DNA of 64,000 nucleotides from Chrysoporthe austroafricana (lineage: Eukaryota > Ascomycota > Sordariomycetes > Diaporthales > Cryphonectriaceae), in assembly GCA_001051155.2 (NCBI GenBank), contig JYIP02000016.1:63324-127323 (forward strand), in the 5' to 3' direction. Positions within the stretch are counted from its first letter, which is position 1. The number at the start of each line of letters is the position of its first letter. The notes beneath the pieces were generated by a model. That model did no database searches. It was not told the DNA's origin and saw nothing but the letters and a program-made list of their open reading frames with translations. This document shows positions 25,277-39,149 of the stretch, piece after piece. Position numbers and translations under genes: made by a program.

Positions 25277-25773
25277 AAACCACTCACAGGACGATTAACA
25301 GGCTCAACTGCATCCCCAAATCCCTTAGCAACTAACGAACCAAAATCCATAGTAAACCAATCAATCTCTTCCATCCCTCGCAAAAACGACTCAGGAAAGG
25401 GACCCTTAAGAACGGAAGGCTTTACAGCATGACGCTCGGCCTCGGCTTTACGACGCTCCCCCTCCGCCTCCTCGGCTTCCAACCTCTCCAATTCTTCCAT
25501 ACTATCGATCCTCCGACAAATGGCTCGTATCATTTTCTCGTACCATATACGCTTCTGATATCGAAGGCGAAAGACCTTTTCTTCCGCTGCTTCCAGCTTA
25601 TCTTCCAGCTTTTTGTAATGATAGGCCATCTTACGCAACTTATCAGAAAAGATACCCAGAATATCGCAACGAGAACGATTAAGTCGTACGCATTCCGAAT
25701 AACGAAAAGAATCCCGTTCGGAAACCTGGCAAACCGAAATACCGTAACCCTTACAAAACGAACAAGAAGGCAT
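25273..25773 (-). CDS. intact antisense ORF in gypsy A: Cys-rich head plus coiled coil, 166 aa
   Basis: From ATG at 25773, 166 codons run without a stop, inside an element whose sense frames are broken every few dozen codons. The N-terminus has regularly placed cysteines (PSCSFCKGYGISVCQ, then CVRLNRSRCDIL), resembling a small zinc-binding or knuckle-like module. Next come a long charged coiled coil (KLEDKLEAAEEKVFRLRYQK; ELERLEAEEAEGERRKAEAE) and an acidic tail. The stop CTA (25273-25275) overlaps the integrase stop TAG (25274-25276). The segment is visibly richer in G+C than its surroundings. It is presumably a third gene of this element type; function unknown. Confidence 0.6.
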   Translation of the reverse strand: MPSCSFCKGYGISVCQVSERDSFRYSECVRLNRSRCDILGIFSDKLRKMAYHYKKLEDKLEAAEEKVFRLRYQKRIWYEKMIRAICRRIDSMEELERLEAEEAEGERRKAEAERHAVKPSVLKGPFPESFLRGMEEIDWFTMDFGSLVAKGFGDAVEPVNRPVSGF

Positions 25774-25953
25774 TTGGATAGCGTATTGAAGAATTGCCTT
25801 AAGAAAGGAATTACGATAACAAGTCGTAAAGGAACGAGACTTTTTGACTCTACCCGATATAACGAATTAGGAAAACGCAATCCGAAATAAGAATATCAAG
25901 CAAGACTACTTACGGAAAATCTTTAGAGACAAAGATTACAAGGAAAGAGATAA

Positions 25954-26444
25954 TATTATGAACTAACGAACAGTTTAGGTTATAGGAATAGGCCGGATCA
26001 GTAGGTCCAAGATTAATATAGTACGGATCCAATATCCGTTACAAAGAACCCATTATGTAAGGATACTTGGCCATTCGGATTATATAAGCAAAGGGTTAAG
26101 GATAGATAAGATAAGAATTATGGGATTACCCAGTAAGCCGGTAAGCCAGACTTACTAGCTTACCAGATAAGTCGGTAATCCTATACTGAAAAGCTGAATA
26201 CATAAGGACTGGACATTTTCTAGATTACGAAATAGGTTTTATAATTGCTTTTCAATTATCAATCTAAGTATTTCTCTAAATACTATTTCCGAAAAGTATC
26301 CAATACGGATAGTAAATACTTAATAGTTATCGAATATCTCTAAAACTGTATTTCCGTATACAGGACGATTATATTACATACTATCCTTGCCCAGCATAAA
26401 CCTTTAATATACTAGGTACTTATGCTACCCGGGTGCTTATTACA
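25954..26444 (+). repeat. right LTR of gypsy A (491 bp)
   Basis: Starts TATTATGAACTAACG and ends CTTATTACA, followed by CTACG. A purine-rich run (AAGGAAAGAGA, 25940-25950) just before it is the likely polypurine tract. Confidence 0.92.
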
Positions 26445-26449
26445 CTACG

Positions 26450-29400
26450 CATAATAGAGAAACTATTAATACTAGCATTTTAATGCTCCCAATTAAAAAG
26501 TATAATACTTGCCGCTTTAAGGGCATTCTGAACGGAAAAAGCGGACCGAATACAGAAAACCTTATCTTATCTCAAATCATAATGGTAAAAGGATTCCATA
26601 TCAATATTATTTCGGAAGCTCAGCTATTTAAAAAGCAAATCTAATATTGCGGTTTGAATTGTATATTACGTTTCGGATTATTTAAATAAAGCTCTATAAT
26701 AGCCAAATTGCAAAAGCAGTTCAATTTAGTTTTCTTTAAATATATTCCTTTTACTAGTTCTTTCTATATTATGCTCCCGATATAAATTCTTTCAAGCAAT
26801 ATAAGAATCTTTGCATTGCTATTTCGGAAATCGGGCAATTATAAAAAACCGTTTTATTTATTTATAAATAAAGCATTACTAAAAAACGATTCAGAATATT
26901 TTTAGCACTTAAAATCGGGATACCTAAATACTGATATTCTAAAACAATTCGTTCGAATTATATAAAGCGTAAAGATTAATAGTACGAAACGTATTCAATA
27001 TAAATATTGCGCTTAAGCTTTTATTATAAAGGTTATTAGATATGCAAAGTCTGAAAATGCTAGCTTTTGCCTTTTCTAGCGCATTTGCTAAGATTTATTT
27101 ATATTTTACGAAATATAGGATAAATTAAAATACGCTTTTATAATTAAAAATAAGTATTCTAAGAAACTATTTACTTATATATTAAATAATAAGGCGCAAT
27201 TAATAATATTTATTATACTTATAAGCTTTGAAATTTAAGTATAAAAGCAATATAAGCTTTATATTTATAAAATCAGATAAAATACGGAAGCAGCTATTAT
27301 CCGGATAGATTTAGATACGGCATATATTTAATAGTATGCAAAGCAAGAAATCGATTTTGAAATTGCTTTCCTATATATAAAAAAGCCAAACAGAAACGCT
27401 AAACGGGCCGGAAAAGAATACGTTAAGCGCGCGCTAGTTTTTCGCCTATTAGCTTACTTACCCGAAAATCTATAGCCGGAATATATCAAAATAGCAATTT
27501 GGCTAATTAATATTTCGCTTTCTTTGAGAAGATAAGCAGAAATGCTAAATACGATATTATATAGCTGGTTTAAACAATATTTCCGTTAATATAAGCCTGA
27601 AATAATTAAACTGATTATATCGAATTTAAGACTAAACTAAGCTAGCATTTATATATATAAATGCCGAATATATATATTGCGAGAAGAGCGCAAAATAAGC
27701 TTTAGCAAACGCAATATAAAAATGGGTTCCAGAATATATATAAGTTACCTTATTAGCTATATAGCTATAAACTTATATCGTATCTGGATTTTTGCATTCA
27801 ATAAAATCAGAATTATACGCAATATCTAGTTTGATAAAAACCAGTTTTACGACTTTTAAAAAAAAGAAATAACGGATACTTTATCCGCTATTTAGATCGA
27901 GAAAATCCTTCCGGAAATTATTAAATTAGAAAAAATTCTAGATATAATCGTTATAAAAGCTTTTGAAAATATATTTCCTAAAAGCAATATTAATTCGGAA
28001 AATTAAAGTATTAATTAGCTTATTAATAACGGGAGCAGCAATCATTCTAATCCTATTATAGAAAGCATTCTGGGTCGGAATTCGGGAATAGAAATATTTG
28101 AAACTGAAAATAAAATGCTTTTGCAAAGCAATTCTTTTCAGAGAAGAAATTTAGAAAATTAAGCATAAGGGATCCCGATCCCAGAATATATTTCGGAACC
28201 GCATACCCGGAAAAGTTCTCAAAACGCAAAAGGTAAAATAGATAATCCGATATTCCGATAAATATTTATAAGCGAAAAACAAACTAAACCGGCTATAAAT
28301 ATATCTGCTATTTAAGCTAAAGTTTAACTTGAAGCATAAAGATACAAATTCTAGATATTATAAATAAGGCATTATTGCAAAGCTGCGGAAATCTATAGAA
28401 TAGAACCCATATAACGTTCGGGCAGAATTAGAAATCCGACAAATAAAGCTTGTAATGCTTAAAGCTCGTTCGTAATAGCTTTTAAGCCAAATATAAATGC
28501 TATAAATGCCCTTTTCGCTACTTTCCTGCCTAATTAACAAGAAAGCGGGTTTCGAGTTTAGGACTAGCGCTTTCAAATTATATATAGCGTAATAGCTATA
28601 GCAGTTAAAAAGGTATCCGTACGAAGAAAAAGCGCTTCTTATTCCTAGCAAAGGCATTCGCTTGCTTTTCTATTAGCAATTCCAAAAACTAATAGAAAGA
28701 AATATAATAGTAATCTTTTTCCTTTATTAAAGAATTAGAATAAAGCCCGAAAAGGCCTTTATTAAACTTAATAGCCTGAAGCTATAAAGGCAGAATTCCG
28801 GGGACTTATAAAAATAGGAATATGGAAAATAACCGAGCGTAAAAAAGCAATATCTATACCTTTTCCGCTCAAATAAGTATATAAATATAAGCTTAACGAA
28901 AATAGCTACTTTAACTCTTTCAAAGCTCGAATTTATATATGCAATAACTTGCAAAAGCCAAATATAATGCAAGATATATATGCTGCTATATTAATAGCGC
29001 GTACTTTTCATACCCTTATAGCCGTAGCAATATATTTCGACTTTAAAATCGACTAAATAGATATAATAAGTACGTTTCTAAATGCCAGTCGAAATAGCTT
29101 GGAAAGCGTATTTTGTAAATTGCTAAATAGGTTTAAAGAATAAAGCAAGATTGCAATATTATCGAAAGTATTATATGGCTTAAGAGATTTGCTATTGCTC
29201 TGGTATAAAGATTTCTATTTAATGCTTTTCGAGCTTAACTTAAAGGCTTTTCCGGAAGAACTTTGTATATTTACTAATACGAATAGCAAATTAATCGTTT
29301 TGTTTTACGTAAATAATATACTTTTCATTTACCTTAAAGAATATATGAAAAAGGCTATAGAAATAAAGAATAGTATTTACAAAAAGTACGAAATTAAGGA

Positions 29401-30300
29401 TTAGAGAGTTGCGGAATAATTCTTAAGAATGCATATATTTCGAAACCGGAAATAGCATACTATAAGCTTAATTTATAATTCGTATATCGATAAAATAGCA
29501 AGCAAGTTCAAGCTTATCGATAATAAAGCCGCTTTTCTATATATACCTTTTAAACTTAAGATTCTGGAAAAATTTACCGGGCAAGTTCTAAAAAGCTAAA
29601 TCAAAATATATTAAAAAAAAGTAAGATTTATCTTATATATAGCAATTATAATATATCCAAATATAGCTTTTATATGCGTTTTATTATTAAGGTTTCTAAT
29701 AAATCCCGGATTTAAGCATATAAAAGCTGCAAACCGAATTATATACTATTTGTATATTACGAGGTTCTTAGCTATCCAATACGGAAAAGGCTATTCTGAA
29801 ATTTAAGTATTACTTATAGCTGGAAATGCTTCGTTCGCAAATAACGCTAAAGATAGAAAATCTATATACGGATATATAATAACCTTTTTCGGAAAGCTAA
29901 TATACTGAAAATCGGCAAAACAGAATACAGTTTCGATTTCTATAACAAAAGCTGAACTGAATGCCTTATCCATTATTGCGAAAGAAATAATCTCTTTATA
30001 GCGCTTATTCAGAAATCTGGCTCTGGACTTAAGCGAACTATAGAGATTATTCTGCAATAATAACCAGATTATTCGGCTAGTAATATCTAAGTACGAAAGA
30101 ATCAATACTAAATTTCGCTATATTAATATCCAGCAAATATAGCTAAAGCAAGAATATCAAAAAAGAACCTTTATTATATCGTATTTGCTAATACAAAATA
30201 TGCTAGCAAATAAGCTAACGAAAAACCTTAATCGAACTTAATTCGAGCATTTCAGAATAATCTTAAACTTATAGGATATACAATATAAAATCTCAAAAAG
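26450..30300 (+). pseudogene. copia pol relic: protease end, integrase, reverse transcriptase, RNase H
   Basis: Broken frames read in order: the integrase C-terminal part (EYVKRALVFRLLAYLPENL, then ISYLISYIAINLYRIWIF), the reverse transcriptase (LCIFTNTNSKLIVLFYVNNI, active site YVDD changed to YVNN at 29306-29317), then RNase H (YGYIITFFGKLIY, KSAKQNTVSISITKAELNAL). Stops are TAA or TAG throughout. The order IN-RT-RH identifies copia. The longest clean piece is 29189-29404. Confidence 0.8.
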
Positions 30301-30339
30301 GAACTGAAAAGGAAGCATACTGCAAGCCTAGCATATATT

Positions 30340-30909
30340 TCATTTATTTTAAGTAAGGCTATAGCCTACCCGAGCTTAATTCAGCGCAATTTATACGCTT
30401 AGATTTTATATTTATCTAGGATTAAGCATCCGGCAGAAAATTAAAGCGATTAAGAATCTTACGAATATCTGTAATGGCAGCCTTATATTCAAAATGCTAA
30501 TCCTTAAATAATCGGCTAGCATAAAGAACTGAAAGAGGCTATATAGCTATTGGCTGAGGAATAGCATTCTGGGAGGTAATAGCGGAAGCAGGAATACATT
30601 TCTGCTTTTTCGAACTCTGGGCCTTTTCTATCTCTTGCTTTTCCAGCTTATCCTGCAGCTTTTCCAAGCGCTCGAGCTTATTATTTATAGGCTTGAAATT
30701 ACTAGATTCGAAATGCTTAAATGCGGCTTTTTAAATCCAAATAGCGTATTTCAATCTCGTTTTGCCCGATATAACCGGGTTAAATTGAAAATTAGCAATA
30801 GCAATATTCGAACTAGCTATTGCAAATGCCTTTCTCTTTTAAGACTTTATTCGTAAAGCGTAAGGGGTTTTAAGATCTTTTTTATCCTTACCAGAATTAG
30901 CTATAGCCG
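30340..30909 (-). pseudogene. C-terminal part of the copia antisense gene relic
   Basis: On the minus strand the frame continues from 52171 across the Z target site: KKSKKRKEPA then IANSGKDKKDLKTPYALR. It goes on through a coiled-coil stretch (NKLERLEKLQDKLEKQEIEK) and KAQSSKKQKCIPASAI. It ends near the 3' end of the copia RNase H. Stops inside are of the TAA/TAG type. The part is lysine-rich and looks nuclear-targeted, but I know no named family. Confidence 0.55.
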
Positions 30910-31115
30910 TAATAGTAAACGTATTGAAATATATTATAAAGCATAGTTTTTCAGAAAGTAAACTACGCTAAAAGTATATTAAGGCATTATATAAGCCCCC
31001 CAGTAAGAGTATAGCATCCACCCAGTAAATTTATTGCGTATTTATTAGGGGATTTACTATAGATTTACCAGGCGAATTTATTATAAATTCACTTCGTTTA
31101 TAGATTTTGCTATTA
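30910..31115 (-). repeat. 3' LTR of element Z (206 bp)
   Basis: In plus orientation it runs TAATAGTAAACGTATTG to TTTTGCTATTA and aligns with 51965-52170 and, inverted, with both LTRs of Y. Preceded by AGCCG. Confidence 0.9.
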
Positions 31116-33989
31116 ATTGCTAGCCCTTTATAACCTTTATTTATAAAAGAGGCTAATAGTTAAGGACGTTTTGAATAGCGGTAATACGATATAATAGGAC
31201 CTTGGGTTATATAGCAAGGAAAAGTATAATAGCATTATTGGATAAAAGAAATTATATAAGAAATAATAATCGTTTTATAAAGCCGATTCGTATTAAAGTC
31301 CTAATAAGTAAATATGCCCATACCGGAAACTTGAATAATAAATATACTTATGCCGGGAATTAAAAGAAAACCTGCTTATGCTAAAAACTTAGAATTAATC
31401 CTTTACTATAATCGGTTTATGCTTAAGATAGATAAATATATATAATATTTATATATAATAAAGCTAGCCGATATCTAAGTATATTTCGGTAATGCTTAAT
31501 TGTATTTATTGCCGAAATATTTGGCATAAATATAATTAAAGACTAAAATTGCTTATAAATATTAATAGAAAGTATAGCCTTTAGATAATAAGGTATTAAA
31601 TGGGTATAATAATAATAAATATAAAGTAAAGTTACGATAGAATATATCGGTATATAAAGCCGATAGCCGTATATAATTATTATATAGCGATATCGTAGCC
31701 AGTCCTTAATATAAGTAACTAAGTTTATAAATTATTAGAAAAAAGCAATATTATATGCTGCTAATAAGGTTATATCGATAAATAATAGCTATATTTACTA
31801 ATTAGGGATAACTTCCCGGATTTTAATAATAGCTTTAAAGTTCAGTAAGTTATAAAGGAATATAGTAAACAGTTTTTCTTTTCCGATATAATCGCAAAAG
31901 TCGGTATGGTTATAGATATCAAATTGCAAAGTCTTAACCAGCCTATACGTTTGGATATAAGACTTAAGGCCTATTATACGACTTTAGCATTGCAAGGATC
32001 GGGCGGCGCTAAAATAATTCTTATTTTCGTTAACCTATTTCTAAAAAGTAATATTGAAATCGTAATTTATATCGTCTTTAGTAAAAACGATCTTAATAGC
32101 TTTAAAGTTATATTTGAAACGGAAAATTTAGTTTATAATAAAATGCAAGCCCGACCGGTTAAATAAGATAATAGGATTAAGATTGCGGAATTAAGTAACG
32201 AATTCGTATATATATTCTTTTATAATAAAAAGGAAGAAGTATTAAATGCAATTATCGTAAATTCCGATAATGCCGAACTTAATATTATTATAAATAGCGA
32301 AGCTATTAGTAATATAAGGATAATTAGTACCGAAATTGCTTCTTTAAATGAAATTATAGTATATATATTCTTTGGATATATAGAGGGCTAGCATGCAATA
32401 GTATATTGCGATTTCGGCCTTAATAGCTTTGGATTTGGGATTATATTTGATAAATAAAGCGAGAATAGTATAAAGCGTAGCCTGCAAAGGCAAGGTATTA
32501 TTAATATTAGCTTGGGAAGCCTTGCTTTGTATAGCTAATAGGCCAATTATGCTCGGTAGATTATTTTCGGTCAGGTCGATAATATTATTTATAATTCGAT
32601 AGCATTTGGTTAGCGTTATAAAATTTCGCTCTATTATAGCAAATAAGCTTAGATTAGCGATCGGTATAATAGGTTCAGGAGTTTCAAACTTGGCTAAGAT
32701 TAGCTTAATATTCTTGGCTATTTTTTTCTAAGCAGCAAGGGCTGTATTACGACTATATTCGTAAATTATAACGATTTCTGCTATATTAGCTGCATAGCGT
32801 ATAGCATTTATTTCCTTTTTAGTAAGATTGCTATAACCGCTTAATATTATCTGTCTAGCCTTATTTTTAATATAATAGCTATGCTTATTTTATAAGCAAT
32901 CGTTTCTCGATATTATAATAGGAAATAAGATACGATAAGCTATTAATAGGATATATAAAGCAGGAATAGGATTACGAACGGTAAGTGAATTCGGGGTAAA
33001 TTTAAGCAATGCTTTTCTAATAAAGTTATCCGTTAGTCCGTTATTTATATCCTCGCTTATAGTAATATCCGTACCAGTAAAAGTATTTGGATGAAATTCT
33101 TATTCTTTGTAAATAGGGCTAGAGCAATCAATCCATAACAGTATAAGGTATTATAAAATAAGCTTTTGAGCTTCCTTAATAATTAGCAGCCGATTAATAT
33201 CGCTATTATTTAGCTCGATATTAAGGATATAAATATTATATTCGACTTTTCGGTTTATTATATTAGTATAACCCTTACTAATTAGCGCTCGATAAAAGGC
33301 TATTATATAAGCTTTCTAATAGCGAAAGAAATCGCTTAAGTAGTTCTTTATTATATAAATATTACGGTAAAAACAGCTTTCGCTATTATACAAATATATA
33401 GCTTATTAATATCCTTCCAGAGAAAAGCGGTCTTTAAGCGATACTTTATAAACGTATTTAGCATATTATATAATCTTGCTTTTTTAGCAAACCTTAAAAA
33501 GTTCTTTCTAGGATATAGGGTATAGTATCGCATAGAAATTAAGTATAACTAAATATATTATTTCTTATTAATTTTAGTCTTATAGCAAAGCATTTACGGA
33601 AAAATATAACTTAATAATTACGTAATATATTTTGGTTTTAATAATATTAATAGCTTTATTAATATAATCTTTACGGATTTACGAAAGTTTAATAGAGTAA
33701 AGCGAAATTAATAATAATACTAGCTTAATACCCAAAAATAATATTCAAAAATATAATGAAAAGTAATAATAATAGAACAATACGGCTAGCTATAATAAAT
33801 AAATAAAGATAATAATTATAAATACGCTAATAGGAAAAGGAAAATAAAGTAAATTTACTAGCGGTTTACGAAATAATAGCCTTTTATATTTGCCAGAAAT
33901 TTACTTGCCCTATTTAGCAGTCGCTTTTACTCTAATGCGCGCCTATTATATTGCAAGTTTTTTCGATTTCTTAGAATAAGTAAACTAGC

Positions 33990-35040
33990 TTACTCTAATA
34001 TACTTTCTATTCGTAAGTCGCGCTTTAGCCTATTTCGTTTTCGTAAGGCAATTATAACGATATTTCCTAGTTCAAAGACTTTTTCTGCTAATAGCCGCTC
34101 TCGCTTTGCTTTTTCTTGCAATTCGGCTATAGTTTCGCGTTTCCATTTGAAATTATATATTATTTCGTCCGTATTTAGGGCATTATAAAGCATTTATATA
34201 TTATAATAGCTAGAGTAATTTATCCATTTTACTAAATATTTAATTCTGCGCGAATTATATTTATACTTTCGCTTATAGCGGCTAATTATCCTTTCTAGCT
34301 CGTAATATCGGTAATCTTCTAAATATTTCTCGATATCCGGATTTTCTGGTATATTTATTGGATCCTAATATATAAAATTATATTTATAAAAGTCTATTTT
34401 AAGAAAGTTTGCAAGCATTAATTATATTACCGAAATTACTGGATAGATATTTATATAGGGAATTAATTTCAATTTATATATTAAGTTTCTTATTTTTCGA
34501 ATAATCTGGAAAAATCTTATCTTCTATTATAAAAATTTCAGAAATAGGTTATTTGGCAATAAATACCCGTAGCCCAAGCGAATATATACTTAATTATTTA
34601 ATTTGAAAATTATTTAGCAATAATGCTTATTATATTGCAATTTGGCTGCTATTTACGTTTCGGCAATAAAAAATTAAGCTTTTTCTTAGAAAACTTCTTT
34701 TGCTAGAGGTATTATATTTCTTATTTATTAGCCCGATAATAGGTTAAATCCGAATAGTATTTAGCTAGCTAAATATTTTATAATTCGGTTATATATATTA
34801 TTCAAGTTAAATTATAATGCCAGTATTATTTCGGTTTATTCTGTATTAAAATAAGCGGTTATAAAATGCCGAATTGCTATTTTAACTATTCGGTTTTTTA
34901 TTTCAAACTGCTTATCCGTTTGCGAATACGAAACGGTAAAATAAACAAGTTTTATTCCGATAGCTTCTTATAAATGTTTTTAGAATTCCGATAGGAATTT
35001 CGAATTTCTATTTGAAATAATTCTCTTAAATATTCCTTAG
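33990..35040 (-). pseudogene. element Z pol relic, second part: integrase end and chromodomain-like tail
   Basis: The minus strand continues the integrase interrupted at 45653 (SQTDKQFEIKNRI, FNLNNIYNR). It goes on through YYELERIISRYKRKYKYNSR and ends with the tail at 34193-33990 (LYNALNTDEIIYNFKWKRE, then ERLLAEKVFELGNIV). The corresponding Y sequence is 41520-42566. Confidence 0.75.
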
Positions 35041-35045
35041 CTAAT

Positions 35046-35252
35046 TAATAGCAAAACTTATAAACGAAGTGAATTCGTAATAAATTCGCCTAGTAAATCT
35101 ATAGTAAATCTTTTAATAAATACGCAATGAATTTACTAAGTAAATGCTATACCCTTACCGGAAAGCTTATATAATGCCCTAATAGGCTTTAACATAATTC
35201 ACTTTCTTGGAAAAATTATATTTTATAATATATTTCAGTACGTTTATTATCA
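35046..35252 (+). repeat. 5' LTR of element Y (207 bp)
   Basis: Runs TAATAGCAAAAC to CGTTTATTATCA; the initial TG has become TA. It aligns gap-free to 45441-45647. Confidence 0.92.
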
Positions 35253-35284
35253 ATTAGTAGCTACGCTTTGCACGCTTTTGCTAT

Positions 35285-35460
35285 ATAATCGGGTTTCGAT
35301 TATCGGCTTTGTAAAATAACAGCTCCTGTAAGAGTATCGGTCCTATAAAATAACGGCTTCTGTAAAAGTATCGGCTCTATAAAGTATCGGCTCTTATAAG
35401 AATATTAGTCCTGTAAAATATCGGCCTTTATAGAAATAGCGCTCTTATAAGAGATATTAT
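35285..35460 (+). repeat. tandem repeat array in the leader of element Y
   Basis: After the 5' LTR, a unit of about 17-20 bases resembling TATCGGCTCTTATAAGA recurs roughly eight times with variations (ATCGGTCCTATAAAATA, ATCGGCTCTATAAAG). A matching array lies in the Z leader at about 51770-51930, so it is a feature of the family. Confidence 0.7.
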
Positions 35461-35519
35461 AATCATTTATCGACAATTTATTACCAATTCATTATAGCAA
35501 TTACTGGCAATAACGTTTT

Positions 35520-38500
35520 ACTATTACGGCTTATCGATTATATCGAGATCAAGCATCCCGCTTAAGTATACAAGTTTATATAAGCCTTGAACGACCCTGA
35601 AAGGAAGGATTGAGTTATATCGGATATTAAGATTTTTCTCGAAATCGCGTACGCTTTTGTCGACTGGAAACTTTTAGCCGATCGATACGAAAAAGCGAAG
35701 CAGAATCCCAAGGAAGCCAATGCATTTTTGCAAAAAGCAAAAGCATAAGTAGTTAAGCAAGGATAGCCTTTACTGCCTAAGCGCTGGATTCAAGAAAGAA
35801 AAAAATCGAATTTCGATAAGAATCTATCCCAGTAAATAGGAAAGAATAATACGTTTTAGGAAAATTTTTCCAAATATCGCAAATTTCGATAGCTTACCGA
35901 AATAATAACGGAAAAGGAATAATAATAAATGCTTATAGAAATAAACGAGAGCGAGAATACTTTTCGACTTAATAATCCGGAAAATCCGTTAGAAAAATTA
36001 ACTTAGCAATAATTTATCAAAAATCGAAAGCATTATATACTTGAATATACTAATACTAATAGCGGAATCAAATATATTTATCTATTACGATATTTAACCG
36101 AAAATTCAAATCCCAGATTTACTAATAAATCCGGGAATTTTTCAGCTATAATAAAAAGAATAGACAAAAGCAAAAGAAAATAATAAGTTCTAGGAAATAG
36201 GCATACCTCTTTCCCTTTAACGAAAGCCCAGAATCGGAATGCTTCTAGACAAAGTTCTATTACAGCTACTCTAACCAACTTTATAAACTTTATAGCAAAA
36301 AGCATATTAATGCCCTAATCGGGTTTATCGGACTATTCGTAACTTTTCGGAGAAAAAAATTATAAAGAAAAAAGATTGGATAAAAGAAAATCGGATAATC
36401 TCATTACTATCCTTTAAAAATACCCAACCTCTCTTTCCCTAATTATTAGCCTATTAAACCAGTTTCTATAGCGACTCGAAATGAAAACAATTTACCAAAA
36501 CGGCTTTATTTCGGAAAAGGCAATATGCATTGGGTTCAAGAAAATGTTCCGATTGCAATAAGCTTTCAATATATAAGCGTTTCAATCGGAACTTACTAAA
36601 AAACCTTTTCCCGTTTCGGCCGCGAAATATTATACTAGTAATAGATATCGCTTTACCAAACCGGCATTTCCTAATATTAAGGAACGCATCCGGCAAATAT
36701 TTATATTAAGGGCAGGAAATTAACTAAACCAAAAACTATTTTCGGGTTCCGAACCGGATATTGAAATTAACCCTGATTTCTAAGAAGAACTAATTAATAA
36801 GCCAGATAGACTACCGGATTTATCGGATTCTAGCAATAATAAAAGCAATAGTTTTCGAAATTTATTATTCGGCTATAAACGATCCAAAGATTTCCAAACT
36901 TATCGATCTAATTTACTTGAATTTATAATATTGCCCGTTAGCATTAATAAGGAATTCAAGAATACAGTTATAAAGCAATTCCGATTTTATAAGAATTAGA
37001 ATAATTATACTAATTTAATAATTATATCTATTACAAATAGCAAAATTACTATTTAGAAAGACTTTTAAGCTTTTATAAACTAGTATAAGATATATATAGC
37101 CAAAAATGCAAAATGCATTAAATATCTTAGCTTCCATTTACCCGTTTGCTTAGCTAAAATAGTATATATTTAATTCTATTCTATATTATTTTCTTAAGAA
37201 CGTAAGGACTTTATTTTACGTAAGCATAGTTAGAGCTAATAGAAGAAATAGTTAAAAAGAGATTTCTCTATATTACGGAAAACCGCAAAAGACTTGCTAA
37301 ATACTTAATAATATTCCAGGAAAAACGTACGAAATAATTACAATATTCTGGAATTTACTCATTACGTTTATCGATTTATTAAGCTAGCCGAATACCCAAA
37401 TTCGTATTTAGCTAGAAATATCTGGGATCGGATCGATAAAGAATTAATAATTAGATATTTCGATAGACTTAATCGAAATAAGGATGCGAAAGATTTTAAA
37501 AAATATCTTAAAGCGAAATAAGAAATATAGCATATCCTCGAATTAAATTGCGTAATAAGATTATTTCGTAAACCCGCATAACCGGTACGGAAAGTTATAT
37601 AATCGGCTGCTAATCTTCCTAATATTAATATTTATTTCTTAGCTAATATATTCCCAGAACGCTCTAGAAAATTCAGGCCTTAAGGACCTGAATATTTATC
37701 TTGCTTAATAAAGACGTTTAACTAGCCAAATCCATCCAAAAGCACTAGATATATTCCGGAATACGAATTCCGAAAGCTCTTACTAGAATAATAGCGAAAG
37801 CTAATAGATATTCGGAATTAGTTACAGGAACGGATAGCTAGATAACAAAATATCTCTAGTATAGCCAGGAAGATATTAACCAATATTATAGATAATAGCA
37901 GAAATTCAATTTCAAAAAACCGAAATTTCCAATCGCGCTTTTATTATCGATTCGTACGAAAAGATATTAAAAGATATTTTGTCCAGTTAATTCTAGCAAA
38001 TTTCAATATCGATAACGGAAAATTGCAATATAATCCAGATAAAGAAAATAAGCTGGCTCGAGAAAGCTATTTTCCCGTAAACGACGATCTATTTATAACG
38101 GATAGCAATAAATACGATAAAGAGACCGAAAACGGCAAAAACCTATAGAAGCAAGAGGATAAGTTGGAAGAATAAGCTAATAAGGAGAATATAATAATCG
38201 AAGATAATATTTGGATTTTTCGAGCCGAAAAAGCAAAACTATTAATAAACGAAAGTATATTCTACGTTAAGTACCCTATATAACTATCTAGTTAGCTATA
38301 GAATTTTCCCAAAATTAATATATAGAAAGGAGAAATTTTGGAATATAATATTCCTATACTTATAGTTAAGCTTTATTAAAGCAGCAGCTATACGTATGCA
38401 AGAGCTGCAATTAGAGCATATTCGAATAGGCCGGATATAGAGATCTGTATTAATATAAGCGCTAGTCGTTATGCTATTGCTAAAGAATTGCTAATATAAT

Positions 38501-38900
38501 TCCCTAAAGCGAAAATAGATTAGAATATAAAAGCCAAATTCAGAAACGTAAGCTAATTGCTAGCAAAAAGCTAAACTGAATTCGATTTATATTTCTAGAG
38601 CAATAAGTACGGCTACCCAGTTATATTTCGTATTCGAATAGGAGCTTAAGTATTAGATCGACTAAAAGCAAATATTTTATTAAGATAGGAATACAATATT
38701 CCTTACGAACTGGATATTCTGAATTCAGAATTGTCTATATAATTTGGTTATTTTGGTAATACTATAGCGAAAATAGAAATATTTGCCCGAATGCTAATAC
38801 AATCCCGGCAAGCAAAGGCCGTAACTATTACGGTAATACTGCTTAGATCTTATAGGCTAATCTTTATTAGTATTAAGCGAATCCTAAAAACGTAATTTTT
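35520..38900 (+). pseudogene. element Y gag-protease relic
   Basis: Broken frame with gag-like segments: IFLEIAYAFVDWKLLADRYE, VIKQFRFYKN, HYVYRFIKLAEYPNSYLARN, and a basic segment NFQSRFYYRFVRKDIKRYF before the presumed protease (IPILIVKLY, then RAAIRAYSNRPDIEIC). Stops sit at expected Gln and Trp codons. Gag and protease boundaries are approximate. Confidence 0.6.
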
Positions 38901-39149
38901 CTATTCAGGCCGAAACAGAAAAGGTAAATGAATTGCTTGATAGGTTATTAGATTAAGGAAGTTTTAATAACGAACCAGGCGGCAACCCTTTTGAGAATCC
39001 AGAAAAACCAACTTCTAAGGACAATCGAACCATTCTAGACAAATTATATAACCTTGCTAGCAAATTATAATAACTATTACTATATCGCGCGATAATACCT
39101 CTTTTAATGAATTAAGAACGGGTTATAGTTTTCAGGAAAGCTAAATTCA

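Larger units (their letters stand above)
19042..26444 (+). mobile_element. gypsy A: Ty3/gypsy chromovirus nested in the copia protease gene
   Basis: The 7.4-kb element has 491-base LTRs and CTACG target duplications at 19037-19041 and 26445-26449. The plus-strand order is gag with a zinc knuckle, protease region, RT, RNase H, integrase and a C-terminal chromodomain, the chromovirus layout. An intact antisense ORF fills the space between integrase and the right LTR. Coding frames contain many stops, so it cannot move by itself. Confidence 0.93.
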
